From contig NC_134029.1 of the NCBI RefSeq assembly GCF_964204645.1, forward strand, positions 24,446,450-24,510,449: DNA of 64,000 bases, written 5' to 3'. The notes under the pieces are model-generated. The model made no database searches, was not told the origin of the DNA, and worked only from the letters and a program-made list of their open reading frames with translations. This document shows positions 1 through 14,200 of this stretch, piece by piece. How positions within the stretch are numbered: the stretch's first letter is position 1; each line of letters starts with the position of its first letter. A program made the position numbers and the translations under genes. This DNA is from Tubulanus polymorphus. Taxonomy: Eukaryota > Nemertea > Palaeonemertea > Tubulaniformes > Tubulanidae.

Positions 1-734
1 GTTCAAAATACGACACGTTTAATGTGAAAATTATATGCGAAAAATATTTGTTTTACCGAAAAAAACTCCATTTTGGGGGAATAAACATCTGTCTGAGCGC
101 GACAGGTGTCTGAAATATGAAACCAATTGAGGCAATAGTCTGTGCAGTTTCTGATCCTCGCCGACTGAAATTATGCTTGTTTTCTGTCATTTGAAACCGA
201 ATTGTGACAAATAATCGATATAAGAACACGTCAGACCACTGTAATTCGTTCGACGTTTGACCATATGTCATCAATCCATGTACCGGTATATGTATTTTAG
301 AACTTTCCTTAAAATCCCTAAAGAAAAATCTTCCTATCTTAGATATCATAGAGGTCCTAATACTCTATTCCAGAACAAGTCATTCTTAAACAAGCTTTTC
401 ATTTCATTCCCCTTTTAAGCTACTCAATGTTAGGTTTTAGAATATAGTGATCTTACAGCAGGTTTATCTCAACACCAGTTCTTATGTGGAGTTTCGACTC
501 GATTTAATGAGTTCTCAAATTGTAAATGAATTCGTTAATTTAAACCTGTTGAACTCCGAATCAAGGTGATATCATATAGACTATTAAACTATAGTCGTAT
601 ATGTTACCACGCATTAATCTTATATTATACGTTTATTTGTCTGTTATAATGTGTTATTTTTTCATTGACAAATGATGTGTTTAGTAATTATAAACATTTG
701 AACGCTCCACCCAAAAATAAGAATATACAACTGT

Positions 735-890
735 ACCGTACGGTGCTGACGCTATGCTCATCGTTAGCGGATCTTTCATACACCAATATTAGCCACCCCT
801 GGTAGTTGAGTCATATCGAATGCCAGAGTCGATTCGTGTTAGTGTATGAAAAATCCGCTAACGATGAGCATAGCGGCAGCACCATACGGT
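735..890. repeat. Inverted repeat, about 47-bp arms
   Basis: The arm at about 735-783 is repeated in reverse complement at about 842-890 with only a few mismatches, separated by roughly 58 bp. The shared core reads GCTATGCTCATCGTTAGCGG. It could form a long hairpin and looks like a small foldback or MITE-type element. No target duplication could be fixed by eye. Confidence 0.75.
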
Positions 891-2036
891 GTATTTGTAT
901 TACAACATATTGAGTGCAATTATTGTTTCTGTAACATATTGTTTTTCTTATATTCTCTGTGATGTTTTATAATTATAAATACTTCTTGAGGTCACTCTAG
1001 TTACCTATCGTTGAGGTGATGAGCGTGAATAAATTTCATTTCAATTTCACCGTCATTAGTAGACTTTGGTGTAGGCCCAATGTTGCCCGCGAGTGTCTGG
1101 TGTTTGTAGTTCATTTACAATCAAATAAAGATATCCTCGGTGAAGATCTGAACACAAATGAATTGTGGGTGTCTAGCTGAAGGTTGCAGATTCATTCCAC
1201 CAAACATGGATTGGAAGGAAATATTAAATACATCAAACAAGTTGATTTTTCAATGTCATGTATTAAAATAGTATATTTTTTCTCTACTTTATATTTACAA
1301 ACTTTCACCTAGTGAAGAAAAAGAATTTATTGCCATCACAAAAATTCGACAATATCTTATTGTAGCAAACATGATTAGAAATTCAACAGAGACAAGACTT
1401 TGAATCGATCAGCCACGTCCATTCATTCATCATAAAAACAAAGCTATTACACTTAAACTTAACTTGGGTCGTCATCATTTGAACAAGTCATCTAATTACT
1501 GAACTCATCACTATTTTTGATTCCTAATCTGTTATTTCAAATTAAATTTACTAAGTGTAAGTCATAATTTTGATCAATCGTCAACATAATAATCGTCTAA
1601 ACTACACCGATTTAAGCAAGTTTGACCATATTTTCAAAATTTAATAATCCACAAATAACATGTACACGTGTATAACCCTTACCAATTTTCACCGGCACAA
1701 CAAATTATCTACAAAAACCACGACAGAATTTCAAAATAATTCATAATAAAATGCATGAAGAAACAATAAACATCAGGACAAAATATGCAAAGATATAATT
1801 AGAAGTTATTTGTTCAAATATTGGCGACACTTGCACGTTTCATATCAGAATATCAATATAGCACTCAGTGTTCTCATTGGCCAGTTAGCTGAATGACCTC
1901 ACAAAATGGACCAATCACAATAGAGAACTAAATGTCTGTATGTACATATATATATCACAATATTCTGTATTGTGCACAAATACTGATTGTATATTCTACA
2001 AAGAGATGAGCTGGTGGGGCAAAGGTCCAGCCTAAC

Positions 2037-2262
2037 GCCCATGGCAGAATCGAGCCCACAGTTACCTGTTGAATCGAGCCCATGGCAGAATCGAGCCCAC
2101 AGTTACCTGCTGAATCGAGCCCATGGCAGAATCGAGCCCACAGTTACCTGCTGAATCGAGCCCATGGCAAAATCGAGCCCACAGTTACCTGCTGAATCGA
2201 GCCCATAGCAGAATAGAGCCCAGTTACCCGTTGAATCGAGCCCAGTTACAGCAGAATCGTAA
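2037..2262. repeat. 41-bp minisatellite
   Basis: About five tandem copies of a 41-bp unit built from two related halves, each carrying GAATCGAGCCCA. It ends about 25 bp past the stop codon of the minus-strand transporter, so it may lie in that gene's 3' UTR. Confidence 0.85.
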
Positions 2263-2288
2263 GGAAAATGTTATGATGTATATTTAGT

Positions 2289-5200
2289 TTATGTTGTTGA
2301 TGGAGTGAATGTTGCTGTTGTTACTGATGAGTATGGTATTGTTGTAGTCTGACGTGTCGTCGGGATCATCGTATAATTAGACGTGAGGAATTCTTCATGA
2401 ATATGAACGTCTCCTGATGAGAATCCATTCAGTCGTTTCAGGGCATCCACGACACCGATCACAGTCCTACAAAACAGAGCAAAAATATCAATATAGGTAC
2501 AGCAGAATCAGAAATCCACAGATGTTGGTGTTAAGTTTGATTTCTGGTTTAGAGTTGAGTTGATTGCCGATGTTTAAACCCGACCGTAAAATCTAACCGG
2601 AGATCTCTGGTAGAGATTGATTGGGCGAGTAGAAGAGCTAGGTTTTGTTTGTTTTGTGTTGTGTTGTTTATCTTACTTTACTTGGTTTCCCAAAATTAAC
2701 TATTGGCTAATTCATCATGGAGGTTTAAATCAATGACTCTTTTTAGAGTCAATGATTAAAAGAAATTGGGTCGGTGGAGTCAGATATGGAGACAACTGAT
2801 GTTAGATCGTAAGGGGACTGTTCTTATTGTGAAATAGACAAAACTTCATCAAAATTCATCAAAATCTTTCATTTCCAATGTGTACGTGTATAAATGAAAA
2901 CACGAAATTAACTGAAGGAATTTCACGAGTGATTTAAAATCCGCAGAACTTGCCGTAAAAGTATTGATTAGGTACTAAAACGGATAAAAAGAATTGAAAA
3001 CAATGATTTTACACTGTGTAAGAATAACACGTAGTTTGTGAATCATAATGAAAATGATCTGTGCTACATTTAAAGAATTAGAAAATCTATTTATTTTAAT
3101 TCATAGTGTAACAGTGAATGATAAATACGTATTATTGTTTTTTTCTATACTGTGACTAGAGAGAGAGAGAGAGAGTTGTTGCTTCAGAAGTTCATAATAG
3201 AAGGTTTTACGGGATAGAACACAAACCCAGATTAACACTATAGACTCCTAGAGACTTCTAGGCCGAGTTCCACACTTACTGTTGAATTTGAATTTAGATT
3301 TAGAATTAGTTCATTTCCAATGTGTCCAACTCTTAAGTCAAGTTATAACAGAGAAAATTATAGAACTGGCTGCAGAATTCAGTTCCCCAATTGTGAGTTC
3401 AAGTTTACGCTCGAGACAAATCTGAACTCACAACTGCCGAACTGGATCTGTTCCTTGAAAAATTACTCATTCTCATTAACGCCTAAAAAGGCCAGCAATT
3501 TGTCTCTGGGTTGTGCTGTACATGAACCAGAAATAATACGATAACTAAACATTCTCCAACTCACCCTATCACACAGTGCACAAAAATCCAAGACAGCTAG
3601 AATTTGTGATAAGTAATTTTTTTTTTCTTTAAGTCGTCATAAATTATGTTAATAAATATAAGATTTTGGTCGCTCATCTCGTGTGCACCATTCAATAATA
3701 CATGTACAATCTTACTCGATTAAGTCATGATGTTGTTGTAATGATTATTATGTAAACGACTTGTCCAAAAGATGACAAGATTTGTAGAGTAGACGTGTTA
3801 ACTGGGTTTAGAATAAATAACGAGATGAGTAGTGCTGTATAGGTTAACTATTTATTTGAAGCACAAGCTTTCACGACTAATGTATAGAAGAAGCTTAATC
3901 ACAATAATTCACCTGATGAAGCTTCTATACATTAGTAGCGAAAGCTCATGCGTCAAATAAATAGTTAACCTATACAGTACTACTCGTCTCGCTATTGATT
4001 CCAAATGATGACTTACACTTAGTAAATTGAGTACTTAGTAAATTGAGTTAGAAATACAAATTGAGACTAAAAAATAGAGATGACTTCAGTAATGTGACGA
4101 CTTATCCAAACGTCGATTTACACTTAGCAAATTGAGACTCAAAATCAGAGATGACTTATCTGATGACGACTTACTTAAGTTTGACTGTACATGTATAAAG
4201 ACTACTGTGATGAATACAATTAAGTGTGACATACATTTCATAACTAACACATGCACCTTATATCTGAAAGTGAACCAGCAGCCCATACTAAAACAAACTG
4301 AACCTGGTTCCACAGTTCCGAGTGAAGATTTGATTGTAACTCAGAGTTAACTCTAACTCACAACTGTGGATCTGGATCCTGAGTTCACAGTTAACTCTAA
4401 CTCACAGCTGTGGAACTGGATCCTGAGTTCAGAGTTAACTCTAACTCACAACTGTGGATCTGGATCCTGAGTTCACAGTTAACTCTAACTCACAACTGTG
4501 GAACTGGAACCTGAGTTCACAGTAACTCTAACTCACAACTGCGGATCTGGATCCTGAGTTCAGAGTTAACTCTAACTCACAACTGTGGAACTGGAACCTG
4601 AGTTCACAGTAACTCTAACTCACAACTGTGGAACTGGAACCTGAGTTCACAGTTAACTCTAACTCACAACTGTGGAACTGGAACCTGGTACACACACTGT
4701 AGTATAGACCTCCTGTTTAACGGCTACTTACCCGAGTACGCCGATTAAAATCAGTGTAATATCAACAGTTGTTTGCCACTTAGACAATGATCTGTAAACA
4801 AAAATATAGATAACAAATATTTAATAGTACCGGTGCTAGAAAAGGGTTAAACCTTTGATGGAAAAGGGTTAAGGTATAGAAATAACTTTACAATAGCACA
4901 ATTTAGGGAGCCTCTAAAAGGATTGTTGTACACAAAGTAATTATTTCAATTTTTAATGGAAATTAAAATATTTGAATCTTGAAATTTGGGTAAAAATTTT
5001 CAGTTTAGTTTGTTAATATTGAATCAGTATTTTCAGCAGCATTACGTGTGAATTTCTGTATTCACTACTTACCCTTTATAGATAGATAAATGAAATAATC
5101 CGGGTAGAATGAATGCTAATAGCGTACAACAGCTTGCTCCGACTAGAGCCATTAAATTAGCAAAATTAGGTATAACCATCACGACGATACCGGTCATGAT

Positions 5201-8200
5201 AACCAACACGAACCGCAGTAAATTCTAGAAAACAAAACACATATAAATAGCACCCTGATTCATCGGGTGAAATTAACGTGGACTTTATGATTGTACGACA
5301 ATAAAATATCTGATGGGTGTCACGTGCAAGAAACATTTTCAAATGAAAATGTCTCGGGTCGAGATGCAGTAGACCTAAAGCCAGTTCTAGTCAAGGGCTT
5401 AGATTTAAGAACAGTCTAAGACCAACTCCATTTGATAGCTCATCTAACAACTTGAGACCAGTATCAAGATCACTTTTGGTCATAGGTCACCACTGTGCAA
5501 GTCAGCTCTGGTGAAGTGTTGGCCATTTGTTTTAGTTGATGATGTTTTTAGGGTTAGGGTCCCGATATACATACCCCTAACCATACAGACTCATACGGAG
5601 CTCGTAGTAATTTTACTTCTAATAAATGAACGACAGGAAACATCATGACTAGAAAAATAAAATAATCAAATCATTTTAAAAGTCATAGTGAAGAGTTAAA
5701 ACATAGGAAGTGAACTAAAGTGACAGTGGAACTAGATCCACACATTCGCACACGTACCGGGATACGTGAAGAATAGAGCTAAACATAAACATGATTTCAC
5801 CATTACTGCAAAATCAAGTCCACGACCTGGAAATAAATAACTTTGTAAATTGAAAAGTCGAATGTTAAAGTAGTTTCATGAAGTAATATATCTAAATATT
5901 CACAAAAGGGATTTTTTGCTGTACAGGGTTTCTACAGGTCTGGAGGCAGTTTGCTCAAAAGTTGGTTAAAGTTAACCAGTGGATAGTTGACTATTAAAAG
6001 TTCATTGTTAACACAGAATCTATATGAGACTGTTTTCTTTAACCAACTTTTCAGCAATTGATCCCAGCTTTCTCAAAGTACAGTCAAAATGGGAGGATCT
6101 CGGAAGCTGTTTTGCTCTGGACTGATGAAATTATATTATAACGAAAAATGTAAATTTCACTAATATTTCTACGACAGATTTTAGTACATTGTATCACTAC
6201 TGGACTTCGATGTACCAGACATCACGCGACCTATATGAACTATAGAGGATGATTAACCAATCAAGTGACGTGGCAACATTTACAACAAATGCTACCAATT
6301 TTTCAATTTTCTATAGAAATACTTAATAACTACACATAATGGCTTCTGGATTCTACTAATAGACACTATTTATCAGTGGTATCTATTTAAATACTTGTTC
6401 ATATATGTGGCTGTTTTGATAGCTGTATAAATATGTATCTATTTCAATATATACAATAATTATCAATAGTTAATACTTTATGCATTCGTACATGTATATT
6501 CATATGAAAGCCTTACACAAAGTACCACAGGGACCAGTGGTTTAAACATTTGTTAACCCTTTCAGTGATGATGACAGTTCATACCATTAAGTGCTGGAGA
6601 AACCGTAATTTGAAAATTTTGGATAATTCCTCCAGCAGTGCCTTGCACAACAGGCATACAGCTATGAGTGTCCACTCGCTGTGAGGGTACACTTCACACG
6701 ATAGGATAAAGTTATCCGAACCCCTGTAGAATGTGAGCCTCTACGTGACAGCTGTGGCAGGTGAGGGTAACCATTAGCCGCACTAATTCACGTACCTTTC
6801 GGTAGATTTAACGTTATAATAGGATTGGTTTCAGGTCCAAACGACTGCAATAAATACAAATAACATAATGAAATATATTTGTTTAATGTCTCATTGTTTA
6901 TAGTGAAATCATCAATTCCATTATTTACCAAATATCCACAAGATCCAAACAGCACATAGAGTAGTGTAACGACTATCATTGTTAACTTGAAATATCTATA
7001 ACACGAAGAAATATACAGGATTTTTAATACCGGTAATGCGTTCATCAGCAAAGGCGAAAAGTAGTTTCGACACAATAGGACAGGTGGTTCCATAGTCCAG
7101 GAGCAGGCTCCACATTGGAACTGGATTGGTTCCACAGTTCCAGAGCAGGCTCCACAGTGGAACTGCATTGGTTCCACAGGTAAGGGGCAAGCTCTACAGT
7201 GGAACCGGAGTTCACACTGAAAACTTACAATTTGAATAGATGTCGTTTAGATTTATCGACTGATGCTTCTAGTGATAGAATCATCCCAGCTCCCTATAAT
7301 AAAAAACAGTGAATCTAAAACTATCTTCATGAACATGAAACAAGTAGCAAGACGTAAGATACTTCATTCAGTTTAGAAATTATAAGAGCTCAATCATTTT
7401 TCTATGCACTCATGATATGCACATGAAATTACGTGGGGGCACAGGGCTTTGTTACGATAGTCGGGGGTCCAAAATCAAAAATCCGATCCAGTATCCTATG
7501 CACCACCTTTTAAAAAAACCTATAATAAAGAAGTTTTCAAAGGTGGTACCTAGGATACAGGGTCAAATCGATTTTGGATTCCCAGCTTTCATGACAAGCA
7601 GCTGCAAGAGTGGGGGAAGAAAGACAACCTATATCGTATGCTGAGTATTTGAATTGAATTGTGTTTTTGTTTCTGACATTCATAGAAATCTAATAATCAA
7701 TACTGTAAATATCTTGTGCACGTTGTTGGAAAGTGAAACATCTGGTCGACTGATAAAACAGACAGAGATTGACTGATTCCACTGACTTATAACTGATTCG
7801 ACTGAGGCACATTCAGTAAACCTGAGACAATCAATGGTAAATGCACAACACATGTTACAGCCACGTGAACCAAATTTTGATTGTGATTTCCATATTGCAG
7901 TGAAGGCTTAAGAATGATGTTAATAAGTTATATAACCAGGCTGGATCCAGCCATGCGAATTAATTAGACTCCATATATTCAAACATTGAAAATCAACTAT
8001 ATGTCTTTACAGTCAAAAATTCAAATATGTAACTGGGTCATGAAGGTTTTTGAATTAGTCTGGGTAATAATGAGCATTATGTAACTATGTTCAGGGTTCC
8101 ACTGTAAGGGGAGAGTCTAGCGAAATGTACAATATTATCATAATTGTATAAACTCACTCGGCGGTTGCCTCTTATGGGTTTACTAAATTCTTAGATGCAG

Positions 8201-11200
8201 CAAGTGAACTCCGGGACAGTCCAAGCGGCAATGGGTCGTCAGATTGGAGTAGTTACAATATTTTGGGGCATGTGATAATCTGAGGCAATCAGCTCTGTGA
8301 CAAGCAGAGACTGAGGCACCTGATAATCAGCTCTGTGACAAGCAGAGTCTGGGGGCACCTGCAGGTACACTGTATTTCAGACAGATGTGAACAGAAAACA
8401 AAAGCAGTAAAAAATCGTTTGCTCGAGTATTTAGTTGTATGTGTACGAAGTATGGAGTTAGATTCAATAAACAGCTGTCAATGATAGATTGAATGTACAA
8501 TGTTATAAGTATATATATACTCTACATGTAAGGTAACAGTAAACCGGTTTACACATGTAATCTATATGTGTTCTATCATCGCAAAGATGATCAGGTTTTC
8601 ATGAAAAAAGTTGAACTAGAATTTTTATTCTAGTTGCTAGTGGTAACTTCAAAATATCAATACGGACAACAATTAGAACTTAACGAATCTAAGCTTGAAC
8701 TTAAACGTGACCCAGGATAGATTTCCAATTTAGTTTTTTATTTTCACAGAAAATGAAGCGAGTTCTTGAGCAGAATATTATATTAATCTCTATAAGACAC
8801 CAGGGCCCGGTTCAACATATTTCAGTACAGATTGACTCTATTGTGATAAACCGTAAAATTCAAACGACGGCAGAACCAGGTTCAAATAATAATGATTCAC
8901 AGAAAGTACCGTCAATAATTGTAATATAACATACCTCATAACAGTAAATGGCTACAGCAATAAAAAATGGCAGCCCAATTATTGAAACATTTTTAGGATG
9001 AATTCTGAAAAACAAATGAGAACGAATTGAAAATATGGAGTCGTAAGCAATAAATTCTTTTTGTTACAGTAACTTTGAAATTTAATCACCGACCTAGAGC
9101 TCGGGGAAAAGCATATTTATCAAATATTTTGGAAGAGCAAGGTTTTGTTTTTACTGAGCTGCACTCGTCCTTAAAACAGGAATGATTAATAAAAGATCAT
9201 CTAAAAATCTTATCGGGCTAAACTGTTGTTTAAACAGTGCTGAGGATAAGCTTTGTTAAATGAAGCATGACTAAGTTTATATACAGACATTTTAACTGAA
9301 GCTAGAAAGAGAGGAAAGATTGGTGAATATCCCGATGTACCGGCTATACCCAAAAACATAGCGATCATTAGACAGCTGAGTAAGATAAAGAGGATGCAAC
9401 AGGAATGAATGGAAGCCGACCCCAGGATCAATTACAAGAGCTAATTTCAAACGGAGAGCAAGACATCGAACTTTAGAATAACATACAGTTTCATACATTT
9501 TTCAGATGTTTCGAGTTTCATTTTCAAATTGAATTTATCGTTATTTTGACTTGAAAACTGTATAATTTTCGGCGAGTTCATTGAAATATAAATTGTCGTA
9601 ATAGTAAAATCAGTTTGTATAGTTTTTTGTTACCCTTTTATATCTCTGTTTAAAGTGAGTAAAATAAAGAATGACAACATTTCAATTTTAAAGTGTATAT
9701 ATATATATATATCACTGCTATTACTTCAACATCTATATTATAGTATATATGACCAGATGCATGCGAGCGATTTAAAAAAAAATCATATGAATTTAGACTG
9801 AAATTCATTTCAGTAGAATGTGACATTAATGAGATATTGGCAGCACTACTGCGGCGAGCGAGGATTTGCGGCGGCAAGTGTCATTAGTGGTAACTTCCAT
9901 TTATTATAGATTTCAGTTGAATTTGAAATCAACCTAACATCAATTTCCATTGAAATCTATATAGGACCATACACTGAGTGAGAAACCGAATCTTATATCT
10001 ATCCCATGACTGCTTCGACACATTTTCACTACGACGAATTGTTGCGCCATCTGGTGAGTGCCGCCTGAACCCCATAGAAACATGAAACATGCGCCAAAAC
10101 AACCTTAACACACAACAATGATTTTGAACTTTGTCACCAATAAAACATCAAGACTGGTTTCAAATATGACCGCAAATATAGCTCAGAGGCAGTTCATAAA
10201 GCAACATTGAGGGGTCGAGGGACAATATTTGCCAGTTTGACCTACGTACCACATAGGGTACAAATAGTTTAAAATTGCATATACCGGTATGCGCATTGGG
10301 AGGTGTTGGGGAGGGTTTGACTTTATGAGAAGTCCCTCAATGCATGAATCGTTGAATTGAAACTAATGAATTAAAAGCTGTCAGAAGCAGCAGTAGCAAT
10401 AGCAGTAGTAGCAGCACCAGCAGCAGCAGCAGCAGTGGTCAAATCGATATGTCAATTTGTCCATTTTCCGCCAGATTTAACGAATACATGTATTCAGCCC
10501 AGATGTTGCTCTGTATATATTTGTTGTTCTCTGTATTTTCTATATTTATAAGAAACATCAAACACAGGTTTGTAATATATTGGTGAAGTTATAATTTCTA
10601 TTCACTCCTGAATTTTTAAACCGGTTTAATTTAATTAATTCTATGATAATAGATATAGCAATAAACTGCGTTCGAGCAATGAAAGTTATTTCAACAGCTG
10701 ATTCTATAAAGTACGACCGACAGGGAAAAACAACATCTACAGCAGTTCATGATTCTACGCAATAAAATCTGAAAACTGTACATAGAATTTTCAGTCGCTT
10801 CGACGCTCTCAATAAGGGTAGACCTAGGATAATTAGAAGGCAGAAGTCAAAAAGAGAAGGGCATCACTCGACGAATAAGCAGCATCCCTTCGAACCTATA
10901 CATCTGGGCCCAGTTTCACAAAGAAAGTTAAACTCAAATTTTTGATGTAATTGCCATTGGTTACTTCATGTTTTCAATGAGGACAACAATTCAAACTTAA
11001 CCGTTTTAGGCCTAAACTGTTTCGTGAAACTGGGCCCTGAATTTACCATCTCGAGGATGAGCATCTAATTTGCATAGGTTGTAATGATCTGTCTCGATAA
11101 AACCGAGTGGCCACTTGTGACAAGCTTTTTCCATCAAACTATTCCCTGACATGCGCGTAGATTTCCCTGATCTGCTAAGAACCCAATTAATTAAAACACT

Positions 11201-14200
11201 GTCAAATATATAAAAAATACACGGAAACTGTTTGATTTTACGTGCGATCAAACAATCTCAACACGATCCGGATTAATCGGGCTTGACTATTTGTTAAATG
11301 GTCATCGCGAATATAATACCGTACTTCAGCACAAACAATGCTATTGCCTTCAATTTCTACAGGTCTATAGGTTGTCGCTGCACAGATGCTATTGTTGTGT
11401 ATATGAATAGGTTTCAATTATTTGAAAGTTCTTGTCTACAGCTGTTCGCTATAATATTTTCTTGCCGCAAATGTTGATATTTATTCGAAATGCTGCCGTG
11501 GAACGCGGCGTATGATTCTATGAATCAAAATCCACTTCCGCAATAACATGTGTTACTGAAATCTATTTTCATACATCAGATTGTGGAGGCCACAACAGCT
11601 ACTGCTACCGCTGCTGCTTTCAGTACACCACTGTATGACATTGAAACCAATATCTATTCATAATCGGCCTGTTTTATATTGTCAATGATATTTGATCTGA
11701 TTTTAAAGTAATCAATATTTCCTTCAGCGAGGTAATCAATATTTGAGGGTTGATATATGGTACGACAGTGAATGAATTCTAATCAGTTGAACAGTCACTC
11801 GAGTCAAGCAGATTTTGAATTTCAAAATCTGAGTTGTTCATAAAGCGGATCAATTTAAGCTAGATTGAGCAGATTTTAACGGTTTCTTCGACGAATTAAA
11901 CTTAGACAATATGGCAACAAAGCAGCTATAATGCCAGCTAAACTGGTCCTGAATTGAATTTCATGTAAATCAGTTGACTAGGTTCACACTTACAGTCGGT
12001 TGAGGACAGTGATACTTACTTCACCCGCGCGAAATGTTCAAAATCAAACCAAAAAACGACTCCAAACGCGAGTAAATTCGAACATTGAGCAAATAGACTG
12101 AAAAATATATGAATCGCTTTAATGAAAACAATCTGAAAATTACAACGATCTTCAAAGAACGGAATGAGAAATGAGTGAACCGAACCTGGATAACGCGAGA
12201 CTGTTCAGATGTCTGAGTAACGTTAATGCACCGAGTGGAGGTAACAGAATCAATAATAAATGCCACCTAGAAATCAGAAAATCATTAAACATCTAGTTAT
12301 CTACAGTAAACTGAGGGATGCATTTTTATCACAGAGGTTAAAAGGACTGAGTTATACAGTTGTAGGTTAAAGTTTGACTTCTGAGTTCAGATCACTTTAT
12401 TTCCAATGTTTTCCTCCTAGAGTTAACCTTAACCTAGAACATTAACAGCTGACATTTACCTAGAACTGAAGAACCAACCAGTTTGTGAACTTTAGAACCA
12501 ACCGGTTTGTAAACTGTAGAACCAACCAGTTTGTAAACTGTAGAACCAACCAGTTTGTGAACTACAGAACCTAGTTCCCTGTAGTTCAGGATACTGGGTA
12601 GTTACTTCGCGTAGAACCATACTTTAAACTTAAAACTTTTTGCCAACTAGAACTTACTTTTTAATACCAGGAATGTAATCCATTAGATTTTCTGTAATGA
12701 ATATCAGATATGCGCAACAAAAACCTGAAACATAAGAGGAGAATAGATTTTCATTTTTGAGTAAAGATTAGAAGAGAGTATGGAGAAGATGAATTTAGAA
12801 TTGATACTGACCGATCTGTGAAACAACTATAGACCATTCAACTAGTAATCGTCCTGTAGTTCCCAACGCAAAATATCCTGAACAAAAAACAACTCAAAAT
12901 CAACGTCGAGTTAAACATTTAAAATCAACTTATTTCATCCGTAAGTTTCAACTACATACCAACATCGCCGTACGTTAATTCTTTACCAGGAGCCTGGAAA
13001 ATTATATCAGAAAAATTCATCAAAGCCAAATTAATCATTAGATGAAACATTATTATCAATCAACAGACAGAATCTGACCGTATTAGTTTTATTGCGCAAC
13101 TAAGTCTACCTTTGGAAAATACAATGAAACTAATTTAATTCACTGTAGATGAGACAATCATTAAAACAACTTATACCGATAGCAAATTGAATTAGATATA
13201 GATATTGGACTCAAATAAAGAGACAACTTAAATAATGATTTTGACTAATATTTGTAAACAATCTCAGTGCAAAACGAACAATTTGATTGTTTATGTATCT
13301 ATACCTGTAGAATACTGACCTCTGGAATACTGGGTTCTTCAAAGTTAACCCCAGACAGTAAATCCTCTTTCTCCTCTAGTAAACCCGGTTCACCATCTAT
13401 TTTAACCACCAATGATCCATTTTTTCCGTTTGTTGCGGTTTTTTTCGGTGTTGTTTTATCGACTCTGAGTTTGGGTTGTTTTTCGATGAGTTTATATTTA
13501 CAGTCGATCAGTAACAGCATCGCTTTAACACTGAAAAAGAGGGGCTGAATCAGAGGGGCAGTAGATTCACACAGTATCAGAGGTGCAGTAGATTCACACA
13601 GTATCAGAGGGGCAGTAGAATCATATATTGGGGAGGGGTGAAGCAGATTTTTTAACACTGACCTGATAGCTCCAACTGTTGTCATGACAATGATTCCTTC
13701 CAGTAAACCAGCCTATTCACAATTTAAATTAACATCATATTAATTATTTTCTTTTAATTACAAAAAAATTGATAATCAAATAGTCTATAAACAAAGTTGA
13801 ATATCTTTTTCAGTGTCACATTTTAATTATTCATCGTCAGATATATAGGTCTATAACACGTAGTATAGTAGCAGGCGTTATAGCCTATAAATAAACAGAT
13901 AACTGAGGCGATCTGGTGGTTTCAAAATCCCCTAATAACTGAATATAGATTAGGCAAGAGATTAACTTTATCCAAGCCAAATAAATCATATTCATTACTA
14001 TTTAACGTCTCAATTTATGTTTAACATCACAGTTAAACATATAATCTCACCAGTAATCCAATACGCTCAGAGTTATGTCGAAATTAGGATCGATGAAGCT
14101 CACCTCTTTAAACGCGTAAGGAAGACCTAAAACTCCAGCACCAATGAATGAAATGAAAATATTCGCGAATATTTTCACAGTATTTTTCGACCCGGCTCCA

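Larger units (their letters stand above)
1..2288. other. Intergenic, no gene seen
   Basis: AT-rich sequence downstream of the amino-acid transporter gene. No open frame here has splice signals or recognisable protein similarity. It holds one long inverted repeat (735-890) and a 41-bp minisatellite just after the transporter stop codon, both listed separately. Confidence 0.6.

Noticed and set aside
3913-3943. Annotation as a functional hammerhead ribozyme
   Set aside because: The core words are present, but an extra base precedes stem II and no stem III or cleavage triplet could be placed. Kept as a finding only.
6845-6928. Continuous frame joining two transporter exons
   Set aside because: It contains a consensus donor and acceptor, and removing it yields the family motif FGSCGYLSFGPETNPIITLNL; it is an 84-nt open intron.
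13533-13685. Apparent N-terminal half of a 128-codon minus-strand frame
   Set aside because: Tandem repeat in the intron; only 13305-13530 is coding, as exon 3 of the amino-acid transporter.
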